64,000 nt of DNA from Xenoacremonium recifei (taxonomy: Eukaryota > Ascomycota > Sordariomycetes > Hypocreales > Nectriaceae). Every line of letters starts with the position of its first letter. Position 1 is the stretch's first letter. The notes beneath the pieces were generated by a model, which did not search any database, was not told where the DNA came from, and was given only the letters and a program-made list of their open reading frames with translations. The stretch lies in the NCBI GenBank assembly GCA_012184525.1, contig WOFQ01000020.1:434001-498000 (forward strand), in the 5' to 3' direction. Both the position numbers and the translations under genes were made by a program. This document shows, in pieces, positions 1-10,545 of this stretch.

Positions 1-1363
1 TCACATTTCAATGGAGCCGGCAAAATGTCCCCCTGAAGGCCGCAATAAGTCGGAGATGTCCCGGCTTCCGAGGTTTCTCGGAGCCGCAGTGACTTGCGTC
101 CGCTCGACTCAATGCGCGCCCCCGGGTACAAACTTCTCAATGCGTAGAGACGCAGTTCTCAATGGAAGAGGAGTATTCTGAGATAAATATGATTCCAAGC
201 CACGTTATAGTACTCGATTGCCGCCGTAGGAGACTTCTGCAGCGATCGTGAGATTCAGCTATGACGAATCACTCACAATACACACTGCGGGTGTGCCTCG
301 AAGGGTCAGTCCCGGATCATGAAGTGCCTCTGGAAATATTCCGTTATCGTAGGAGCCTGTTGCTTCAGTGATGACCTCGGTTATTCTGACTCGTTGATGT
401 GGCGACCTTACTGATAGGACTTACGTGTTGCAACATGCCTTGGCCGTACCTGTACAAGCTTGTCCCAAGTGAGGAGTGTTCCTGTATAGAAGTTCTTTGT
501 CACTATATATTGGTGCTTGAAAGGTAATAAAGAAAGGAATCTATTTGCGTCAGAATCTTGGACACTTACATCTCTTTGACGCGTTTTTCAGTTCCTAGTG
601 TCGTCGCTCGCCGAGATCAGTGATCCACCAATTTCCTACTACCTCATGATCTAAGAGCAGAGCACTGTAATGAATGACTTTCTATTTTTATACAAGGCAA
701 ACTGAAGGTAGAAGCAGCATTCTTTAGGCTTTGATGCATCATCGCAGAGGATCTAGGCCCTCGCTTACCCTACAGGTCGCCATCGGCATAAACGTCTACC
801 ACTCCCCACGTTTTCTTTTGAAGAATACAATGATAAAGATTCTAAATACCATGGCTTATACGCAGGCTAAGACCTGGAGATATTCCTTCTCTTTGCTAAT
901 CCAGATGCACTCTCTCATCGCCACTCCGAAGAAAGAAAGTTCGCAAGCTCGAATGTGACCATTGAACAAAATGCTCACCCCAATAGTCACACTCTCTAGA
1001 GAGATACGCAAAATAAAATAGGTCGGATTAAATACCTAAGTTCTCTATAGCTGAGATAACCACATGCCCCTCCTCAAAATGCGAATAGCTAGCTGTCTGA
1101 AGCAAGAGGAGCCCCTAAAATTCGATCCCGACCGTAAACCATGAGACTCAACTGTCACCATAAAAAGACACGGAGCTTTCACCCCCGCGAGACGTTAAAT
1201 AATAAACATTCAGAAATGAGGAGAACTTAGTAGTGGATGTCGGGATGAAAGTAGACAAGTCCTCCACAGATGCTGATGCTGATGAGTGAGAGGTCAGATA
1301 GATGCCATCGTTTGGCGCTTTGTCAACCCTTTCTTCCTTCGTGATTTCTCCAAATTGCCGGTG
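1..1363. other. Left-end stretch without a recognisable gene
   Basis: No reading frame longer than about 75 codons and no recognisable protein fragment is present. The part from about 480 to 1330 is visibly AT-richer than the gene-bearing sequence to the right. It could be the 3' flank of the WSC gene, an eroded repeat or the flank of a gene outside the window. I see no terminal repeats or target-site duplications. Confidence 0.5.
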
Positions 1364-3917
1364 TCAGTCTTGAAATGGTTCTCCAGCGCCATCATCAAAT
1401 GCTCTGTATGCTAACGGAGGAGATGACGGGAATGCCTCAGGGCAGTAGTACACCAGAACTGCCCAGCTCCCACCACAGGCCGTCGCTGGTAGACTGTTGC
1501 ATGGGAACTGGCAATAATTGTCAGGGAGTCGCACAGCATCGCCTCGGATCGCTGTTCCACACCAGCACTCTTGGCCATTTTCGGTGCCAGCGAACGGATA
1601 TCCTCTTGAGCTACAGTGTGAGATGCAAATGTCATTTGACATAGTTCCAAGCAAGTAGTCTTGAGGCCATGCCCCTAGTAGAGTTCTCGAAACGGAATCT
1701 TTGAAGCAGCCAAGGTTGTTCCAGTCCCAAACGCTGGGTGGTATAGCTCCGGGAATGATGCCCGTACCAAGCCCAGGAACTGATCCGGGAGCTTGCCCGA
1801 CTGAAACAGGGCCGTAGCTGACTGGCGGGACATTACCATTGCTTCCTCCTACACCAGAAGGGCTCTGACGGGGAGATCCAGAGCCACTAGATCCGGAGCC
1901 AACCCCATTGTTTCCAGAGCTAGGAGCTGATGCTGCTCCCGGTGCACCATTCGGTCCCGCTGGGTTAACCGGCACGGAACTCGTGCTACCTCCATTGCCA
2001 GCGGGGGAAGAGGCAGGAGGAGCAGAATTACTTCCTGAAGGCTGGGAGTGCCCAGGTGCCCCGTCAGCATCCTGAGACTGTGGATATCCATTCACCGGTC
2101 CTGGAGTTGCTGGTGTCGTGATTGAACCCACCGGAACAAGTGGTAGCGGACTCGTTGGATCATTGGTAGCGTAAGGTGCAATGACGAGCTCGCAGAACCA
2201 TCCGGATGAACAGTGGTAGCATGGCCAGCCTAAACCACAAGGTGCTGGCTGTGCAGGAGTTTGAAGCGGAGGGCAGAACCAACCGTCCAGGCATTCATCG
2301 CAGTGAAATCCTGTATCTGGACATGGACCGGATCCGGGACCTGGGGGAGGAGAGGTGTTTCCTCCTGAGCTAGAGCAGTATGAATCGCAAGAAGGACATA
2401 GCGGGCAAGGAGCTGGCTCTATGACAGGGCAGCCCACGGGCAATGGGATTGGAAGGCTGTTCGTCAAGCCTCCAGAGGAAGTCGGAGTTCCGCTCTAGGG
2501 CCCTCCTGGATTCGGCCTCCCTGTTTCTGAGTTTCAGTTAGCAGGAGTTTAAAGTAAATGATGATCCAGCTCTAACCTGCTTGACCTGCAGTATCAGGCG
2601 CCTGATTAGATGCTGCAGAAGATCCCGAATCACCAGGATTTGCGCCTACTCTCGGTTGGGAGTCTCCTGTGGTATATGACCACCCATTCGTATTTCCCGC
2701 CCCAGGCTGTTCAGAAGTTGGTTGTGCTGGGGTAGAACCGGACCCAGGGGATGGGTTTGACCCTAAGTTCCCCTGTCCACCATTCAAGGGGATTTTAGGG
2801 ATGTTTCCCGCTGTATTGCTCTGAGGCGTCGGCAAATTGGGAGGGCCACTCCCTTGATTCACGCTTGGGTTGACAGGAACCTCTGATGCTCCTTGTGAAC
2901 CCGCACTGCCGCATCCCCCTTGATTTGCTGACCCCCAAGGCCCTTGGTTCACGGTATCTGGCTGGGGAACACTTTCTGGACTCTGCGCAGATGGATTTTG
3001 TGAGAGGAGGGAGACTGATGGGATGGAAGTTGACTCTGGTCCCAGTAAGAAGACACTCGCTGAGTTCTGAAGCCCGTTGCTAGGCCCAGTGGAAGGGTTC
3101 TGAACAGAGCCGATGATTGAAACAACAGAACCTGCGGGAGCAACTGAGCACGGAATGATCAACTGGCGAAGAGTACCTCCGAGCACCAGATTAGCCACAC
3201 AGAGCTGCTCCCTGGTCTGCGACGATCCAACATTAATGCCACTGGATGACGGTGCGGTTGATGGTGAAGGATGTGCAGGATCAGCAGGTAACGGTCCAAG
3301 ATATGGATGAAAGGGGATGGAAGATTCTCCTGGAGACACGGTAGTAGGTTGGTCCTGGGCTTTTGCCAGAAAGCCGTTTGGAGATTCTTGAGGGGTTGAT
3401 GATGCATCCGGGAGCTGCAGTCTTGACTCCTCATTGCTGCTGACTGCCACTGGAGCTGGCGCCTGAGTAATCGAGGATATCTCAGTGGCTGTCGAGATAA
3501 TCTGTGGTCTTGTAGCAGTTTGTTGGCTGAGGACTCCGCTCGTGGCCGGATCATCCAGTATAGCTCCAGGTGTAACTGTCGGTTGTGGGTGGGAACTTGA
3601 AGCACCAGCGGGCGGGATTTGGGTCGTGCTTCTTGATGCACCGTCGATTTCGGCGGCGAAGGATGCCCATAGAGGCTGCACAAGTTAGAGCAAGCACTGC
3701 TGTAAACTCATCCTGAGCTTACCTTGGCCCTTCCATCCATTGCACCAGCAAGCTGGAACTGTCTTCTCATGAGCGATCTCTTCTCATCTCTGGCGTATTC
3801 TTGAGCGATCAACTTCATCGAGCCGATCACGAGGAAGACGAGGGAGGTGATTCCGAGTAGAGCTAATGCTCGATTTCGAGCACCCGAGGGCATAAATCTG
3901 GGCCATGCTGGAGCCAT
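1364..3917 (-). CDS. WSC-domain, Ser/Pro/Gly-rich single-pass membrane protein, with in-frame TAG
   Basis: Exon 1 is 3723..3917 (ATG at 3917) and encodes one hydrophobic segment at about residues 17-37, so a membrane-anchored protein. Exon 2 is 2577..3675, a Ser/Pro/Gly/Gln-rich linker typical of extended, O-glycosylated wall regions. Exon 3 carries a Cys-rich stretch with two CxxCxxGWFC units (2192..2302), more low-complexity linker, and a C-terminal WSC domain (LGCFKD start, ECWCGTAI core). WSC domains bind wall polysaccharides and occur in stress sensors, but no cytoplasmic signalling tail is seen. Intron 1 (3676..3722) is clean. The canonical intron 2 (2527..2576, CTAAC branch, TCAG acceptor) keeps frame but leaves a TAG at 2495..2497; only a weaker acceptor at 2470 (107-nt intron) avoids it. 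The gene is therefore either a nonsense allele or uses the distal acceptor. Domain call is firm, expression status is not. Confidence 0.72.
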
Positions 3918-4443
3918 AGAGGAAAGAGGCCGAGTTATTTGCCTAAAGTTCAAGAAAAGAATCTGTGATTATGGGATCCAAGAGAAGGTGCCAAAATTGG
4001 GTGGTTCCAAAAACTTGAGAAGGGAATGGAATTGGGAGTCTAACGGAGAGAGATGGAAAGGAAAAGTACGGAGCAAAAGGTCTTCTCCTGACTATAGAGT
4101 AATACAGTCTTATGTGTTCGCGCCTTCCATCCATACATATGATGTACTATCCACTTACCTCTCCATCAGCTGTTTAGAAAGTTGTGCCTCGTAGTTGCCT
4201 TTCCGGAGCACGAATAAGGAAAAATCATTTCAGCTATGATGACAAAAAAAAAGGTGTTCTCTTCAGTAGCTTCATCGTCATACCAAGATGTATCATGGCT
4301 AATTCGTCTTTTTGTCAATTCTGAAAGCAAATGGGATCAATATACAGATCCAAAGAAGACACAGCCTTGAGGGCAGATTTGTGAATCAATGTGACGGTTG
4401 AAATTTATAGATTATTAGTTATACCGGAGACCTTTCCTAAAAT
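3918..4443. other. Intergenic, promoter side of the WSC gene
   Basis: About 525 bp between the WSC gene start and the 3' end of the kinase gene, both on the minus strand. It is AT-rich with short A-runs. No coding or RNA signal is seen. Confidence 0.5.
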
Positions 4444-7400
4444 TTATGAACTCAAGGTCCTTGTTACCCATCTGCCCGGACCCATACCAAACAACTCCCC
4501 AGATTCAAATATACTCTGAAGCTCACACTCGTATGACATCTTCTTCCGAAGACTGGTTACTAAAAGTCTCATTTCCCGGCCGCAGCCTTTGAGGCTCGCA
4601 CCATCACGTTCATGATCGAATGGTATGTCCTCGAGAAGCCTGAGTTTGGAGTATTTGTCAGGTGCCGACATTAGGCCACCGTAAATCTCGAGCTTCGAAC
4701 CATCGCGGGTCGCCAATAGAACGATTCTATTGTCGTCAGATGACAACAAGACCTTTCTTACCCCATTTATCTCTCCCTGAGAAGTGCGCAGAGTGAAATT
4801 GTGCGGGCTTTTGTCGAGTTTGCACACAATGACACAGTTCCCATGCTTGACGCACACGAAACCGAGCTCGGTATGCAGGGGCACCAATTTTGACAGGAAG
4901 TATCCCCCACGATATGTTTTCTTATATATGTGAGCTCAGCTACCAGCAAATGACCTCATTCGCCGGCCGTAGACTAACCTTGTCTTCGATCCTCCATTTT
5001 TCGACTTTTCTGGTACTTCTAATATCCCACGCAGTAACTTGTACCGGAAGAGGTGATCTTTTAGAAGCAAGATCGCACGCATGGTACAAATACCGGCCGT
5101 TACTGGAAAAGGACAATTGCAAGTTGCTCGCGACATTGCTCACGGTTCTGTTGTCACCAAGCAAGCTTGAGGGAATAGATGATGACGACGAGGCATCGGA
5201 TGCACTTGGGGGTCTTTTTATCACGGCCCTCAGTATTAATCTTGGTAAAGAAGTCTTTGTATAACTTACTGTATGCTTTCTGTGTCATATAAGTATATAT
5301 CAGCCGAATAATGATCCTGGCCGGAGGATTGGTATACAAGAGCAACTTTCTTGCCACCGGGGGAGAAAGCCAATTGTTCCGGGTCGAGACCTCTTGTTTC
5401 GAGTTCAAACATCTTTTTGCTTGAGCCTGGACCTGTCAGACCTGGATCTGGGTTAAAAATAGTGGCCTGGCAAATTATTGGTGAGCATTACCAGAACTTA
5501 GGATAGAACAGCGCCTTACTGACCGTGAGCGAGGGACTTGGCCCTTTTTCGACAAAAATGGGTTCGTTATTATCGCGAAACTGATTGAGCCATTTTGCTG
5601 AGGAGGACTCGCATTGGAAGGACTCCGAGTCGTTATCGAGTGTGAACATGACGATCTTTTTATGAGAGTGGTAGAATACGAGACCATTGGACGAGTGTGT
5701 GCAGTGCGTGGCGTTCTTCATTGGCGTCTGACTACGGGTTATCTTTTTGATAGTGACATCAGTGCTCTCGTTGAAAATTTTGATCAAGTTCTCGTGAACT
5801 TGCTTGAAACTGTGGCGGTTGTCACTCTTGACCAGCATATGGTCCCTGATGTATTTCACAAACGGGTTGCAGAGTGATTTTTCAGCCGGGCTATCATAGG
5901 CTTCCAATAAGTGTTTCATCCGATCAGTGACGACTTTGCTACAGCCGGTACCTCTGCTGTTCGTAAATAAGTCTCCCTGGTCTTGTTCATAGCGTTGCCT
6001 TCGGAATGTGGTAACTCCTTCATGCCCCTGATAGTTGAAGACGATCATCAGGAGAAGAATGCACCCAAGTGACCACACGTCACTGTTTTTGGCACGTTGC
6101 TGCTGGCCTTGGGTGCCCTGATCTGTATCCTGTGTCTTGTCCTGGGCTTCTGGGGCAAGGAAGGTCCCATGTCGCTTGGGGAAACTTGAATTCCCACTCT
6201 TCGCCTCTCCAAAGTCGGCAAGTTTGAACTCAAACTTGTCGTCTCCTCCCGCTGTGTTTAGATAGACGAGGATATTAGATGGCTTTACATCGCCGTGTGC
6301 ATATGGCTGATCATTGAAGCTGTGATCCCTGTAGGATGAAAGATTCCCAAGCTTCACCAGGGCCTCGGAAACTCCCAGTAAGCGTTTAATATTTTGCCGT
6401 TTGTCTTTGAGAGTACTCGGTTCATACTTGGCTTCGGTAAGGAACATATCCAAGTCACACTCAGCCTTCAGGAATAGTATGCTCGAAAGGGCATACCTAG
6501 CACCTCGAAGACGGTATGAGTAGCTGCAAAGTGATTGCGCAATACTTCCGTGGCAATTAGAGGCAATCAACTCGTTTTGCACGTCCCTTTCGGCCTCGAA
6601 ACTGCGAAAGGAGCCCTTGTCCGGGCTGAAAAAGTCCTTTCTGACGAGAACCACAGGCTAGAGCAGCTAGATATTAGCCAAATTAAGGACAGTCCTATGT
6701 ACGACTGCGGACATACATCAGAGTTTCGGGACATGGGCTGAGTGAAGGTATAGTGTCCACGCTCAATTGTTACCTCGTAAACCTTGCCGAAATTTCCCTC
6801 GCTCTTGTATAGCTGGTTTGTGTAAGGAAGACAATACACAGCTTCGATTTCAGTATGAGTGTTGGGCTCGATGCTGAAAACGGGAGTAAAGAGGTATCGA
6901 TGCTTGTGGTAAATGCCTCCATGCCCTGGAAATATTTGATCCGCCTGCGCGCTGTCAATATTGGACTGGTCCAGTTCTGTCGAGTCTTGCAGAAATTGGC
7001 GAACGAAATCCTCTAGCATCCGAAGAGTTCCGTAGCAAAGAATTATGAGGAGAATAATGCGAAGTCCAGGCTCTGGGGACGCTACAACTTTCTCCGAAAA
7101 TTTCGTGCGCTCATCTTCAGTTGCCCTATGAAGGCGTCCAAAGACTCTTTCTCGCAGGCTCTCCTCGTTGATGAGACTGGCCAAGGCGCCGTGACGAAGA
7201 AACTTGTAGGGCTGATATTTCACATCGACTTTTCCATCAAAAGTAGGGTAGCGACCGATCGACAAGGCGTCCTGCACCTCTGACTTGAAGCGTTGCTGCT
7301 CTGCCACAAAGTTCCCCTCGAACTCACCCTGCTGGTGCTCCAACTCAGTCACTTCGGGTGGATTTTGCTGTTGCTGTTCGTCGCCTGGAAAGATGTTTGG

Positions 7401-7457
7401 TGCAAATTCGCCAGCTGGATCTTGCTGGCCGACAGTTTCGAAACTGTCCATTGCCAT
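4444..7457 (-). CDS. HGD-type protein kinase with C-terminal propeller-like region
   Basis: Five exons: 6717..7457, 5524..6657, 5270..5466, 4979..5228, 4444..4920; 932 aa. All joins keep frame; donors are GTATGT, GTCAGT, GTAAGT and GTTAGT. ATG at 7457 is chosen because upstream in-frame codons give no ATG. Residues 1-about 220 are a fungal-specific leader. The kinase follows: glycine loop EGNFGKVY, beta-3 Lys254, catalytic loop HGDVKPSN (H368, D370, K372, N375), DFG at 395-397, APE at 415-417, and SDVWSLG. HRD is replaced by HGD, but all catalytic residues remain, so activity is plausible. Residues from about 575 to 932 contain repeated beta-type units (for example LAFSPGGKKVALVY, LSFSSNGRYLYHA) that look like WD40/propeller blades. 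Substrate unknown. Related architectures occur near fungal recognition loci; that link is inference. Confidence 0.85.
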
Positions 7458-7840
7458 CGTCAAGTTCGATGCACGCGAAGACAACGTTGCGTGAGAATCA
7501 ACAGATGTGAGGCACGGGAGCCGTGCCTATCGCTGATCGAGCCACGCATTTCTTAAGCGGGCGCGCAGCACTGCGCCTGCGGGCCGGAAAAACTCTGGGC
7601 GATTACTTTATGCATGCCCAGGTGACAATAGATTGTCACGGGGGCGATCGAGGTTCATCAGGCAGAGAAATTTTGAATATAAGTACTCGATGCGAGAAAA
7701 CAATTTATATCTCGTAACTACGCTATTAAGGAAATACGACGAGGTTCCCCCACATACCCCAGCCTCAGCCAGCAATAATTAAGCTCGTGCTCGGGCATTG
7801 TCGAGCGCGCCCTTTCGTCCGTGTGCTAATTGGACCCTTC
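7458..7840. other. Spacer between two minus-strand genes
   Basis: 383 bp that should hold the promoter of the kinase gene and the 3' UTR of the CorA-like gene. No other feature is recognised. Confidence 0.5.
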
Positions 7841-9445
7841 TTATACCAGTGACGACTCGACACGACTCACCACTCGTCGAGACTTGAGTTTCCAGTATAG
7901 CAGCGTCATTGCACTCACGGGAAAAGCCACGACAAAGTAAACCCACATGGCCGGAGACACAGTCCAGGTGCCCTCGTTGCTTACGCCGAAGAAGCCCATT
8001 CCGAAGAGCCCCTGGATTCGATCAGCCCCAGCCTAATAAAAGAAGAGGAACCACCTACAGACACAAAAGAGGCAGGGAGGTAGAGAACGGTCACGACAGT
8101 AATAATACGGATAGTGGCGCTATCCGACACCATTCGATTAGACATGGACAACATGCGGTTAGACATGACCTCTGTTGCGTTTTGACTCTTGAGGCTGATG
8201 GTCTCAGATGCCTACAACGACATCAATCAGCATTATTGCCAATTCGCAGTATGCAATAAGACAAGAAATTATGCTCATTTAACTATATTCTTACCGTTTG
8301 AATGGTACTGGAGACGCTGGAGAGAAGATATCTCACGTTGCAACCCAAATTATGTACCTTGGCAGCGAAGTTGTCCAGCGTTGCTGTAAACTCGCCTGCT
8401 ACCTCTCGGGCGACACGGCGGCGAATGCGCAAGTCGTTGTTCGCTGCCTTTAGTTGACTGAGCATTCCCTCATACGCGACAAAAATGGGGATCAGAGGTG
8501 CGAGTCTTCTTTCAATAGAACGAAGGCTTGAGAGCTGGTAGTACATGGCTTCGAATTCCAGTGTCTCTTCAATTTCCACATTGCAAATGTCCATTGCCTG
8601 GACTGGTTAACTCCCAGACTCATCCATAACGGGAGGGACTGTACCAGTTTTTGGAAACTCTTTTCCAGGTCAGCCATGTACCATCTCCATTTATGCAAGT
8701 TTGCGAAGTGGAAGTTAATGTGAGGTTGTAGCGGATGCTGATTAGTAGCCATCATATCTGCAACCTGTTCGGGTGAATAGGACTCGTGGTTGGGTAGAGC
8801 GAGTATCCAGCTGCTTTGCTCCGTATCTATACTATACCGGTGATATAGCCCGACCTGTCTGATCACCCAAGTATCATCACCTTCTACAGAGGTCTTCTGT
8901 TCGGCGTATTTAGAGACGTACACAAGTTCTGGTCCAGGCGTTATTACGGTGGCTGTTTTCTCAGAGTTTGGGTTGATAGCTTCATACCTCGCCCGGCCTT
9001 GTGACGCTGCCACGAGCAAACGGAAAACCCTTGCTCGACATCCGAATTGTGCGCTCTAAAGGACAGAATAAGATCCCAAATATCTGGCGTGGCATCCATG
9101 AGAGCTAGAAGTAGTTGGATCATGCTTCTGGAGACGTTTAATGGCGCCCAAGAAAATGGTTGGTATATTGTTCTTTTGCGCAGTGTCAGAGACTCCCCCA
9201 GAGAGGCATATTTCTAAGGAAACGGCTCACGCTACCCTCCTAATGAAGTTTTCATTGATTAAATGCTCCTTGAGACTAACTTCATCTGCAATGCGTCTTT
9301 GTCGACTTTGCGACTCCGTTGTTGATTCGCTCCTAGGTGGAGGTGAGAAGAACTCAAGCAAGTCTATGTAGGACTTGTTTTCGCCAGAAAAAATTAGGTC
9401 TTCAGGCTCGGGAAGTTGGGGGACAAGGCCATTTTTTAGATGCAT
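7841..9445 (-). CDS. Fungal CorA-like two-TM membrane protein
   Basis: Six exons: 9231..9445, 8988..9172, 8645..8928, 8295..8597, 8059..8211, 7841..8011; 436 aa, all phases consistent (introns 47-83 nt). The first two joins rest on phase plus family fit (donors GTGAGC and GTATGA). The order matches the fungal CorA-like transporter family: an N-terminal alpha/beta region, WVIRQVGLYHRY, the WRWYMADLE helix start, a long helical stalk, then TM1 around YLPASFVS directly followed by LFGMGFF and TM2 at MWVYFVVAFPVSA. Bacterial CorA has the GMN signature at this turn; here it reads FGMGFF, so Mg2+ transport should not be assumed. It lies on the same strand as the kinase gene, about 380 bp away. Confidence 0.85.
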
Positions 9446-10545
9446 CGTGGCATAGGAAATGAAGATGAACAATTCGATTCACGCATGATACGTTCAATCA
9501 ACGAGACTATCATTACAGGCCGGCTTGGGGGCTACTTATAGTCCGCAGTGGTAGTACAGTACATTTACAATTGAGCCCAGGGCTTGTCCCTGTAATGCGC
9601 TGCAACCCAAGCCCCATCCGCAATGCTCGCCAATCGTCCATCCCAATTGTGCTACCCATTTTGCGCAGCTCTATCGCCAACTGTTAGAATCGTCCCACGC
9701 AACTACAGGAAAATATCGGTGATGTCTTCACTAACATGATTGCGGAGCGCTCGAGCTCAGCAGGGGCAGTGTACCTCCAGACATCATTTAGGAGCTGATT
9801 CATTAGCTATTTGCACTTGCTTGTCTTGTCGAGGCAACAAATATTTACTTTCACTTGACACGCCGCCTCGGTCATCTCAGGCCATAGGCTAATGATGAGT
9901 GTAATGAGCTTCTGGCGTTGAATGTAGCGCGTGCGGACACTGAATCGAGGCATCTTTGGATCATGAGTGTGTTAGATTCTGCCTCGCTTTCCCTCACCAA
10001 AGAGGCTCTCCTTTGAGCTTTATGAGCAGAGCGTAGCGCACCTCAACTATCGGGGGCATGATCTTCTGACCAAGAAGCCCATCTAATGCGCAGTACGGCT
10101 CTGCAGGCAGTACTGCGGGCGCAGATGACGTGTCAGAGTCTCAGTTGTGGCTTCCATCCTTGCTTTTTCGTGCGCAATCACACAGCGGAATCACACTGAG
10201 ATTTGCATTTTGGGTAGAAGCGCCGAGCTATCCATCTGCACACTTTTAGGCAGACGGTTGCCTTTTGCCTTTTGGACCTTTTTTCTCAACCTAACTGGTG
10301 CATCGAATCACATGGAAACTCAGTGCTCCTTCTTTCAGCTGGGTTTGGTGGTGGCGAAGCTGCCAAGGCGGTGCGTGATGCACGCAGGGGGCGGAACTCC
10401 CAACCTCTCCAAAGTCACAGGTGCGAGATCATTCTTCATCTAGTTATCACATCTACCCTCTGGACTCACCTACTCCTCGCATTCTGGCCTGCTTTATAGG
10501 TACAAAATTTGCGTGGATCGACAAACCCGCAGCTGCACGAGTATC
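9446..10545. other. Divergent intergenic region
   Basis: 1.1 kb between the CorA-like gene (minus) and the permease (plus), presumably two promoters back to back. Short frames here are not conserved-looking. Nothing else supportable is seen. Confidence 0.5.

Noticed and set aside
2495..2497. Programmed stop-codon readthrough in the WSC gene
   Set aside because: TAG is followed by AGC, not by the CTA-type context known from fungal readthrough genes. A nonsense allele or alternative acceptor is simpler.
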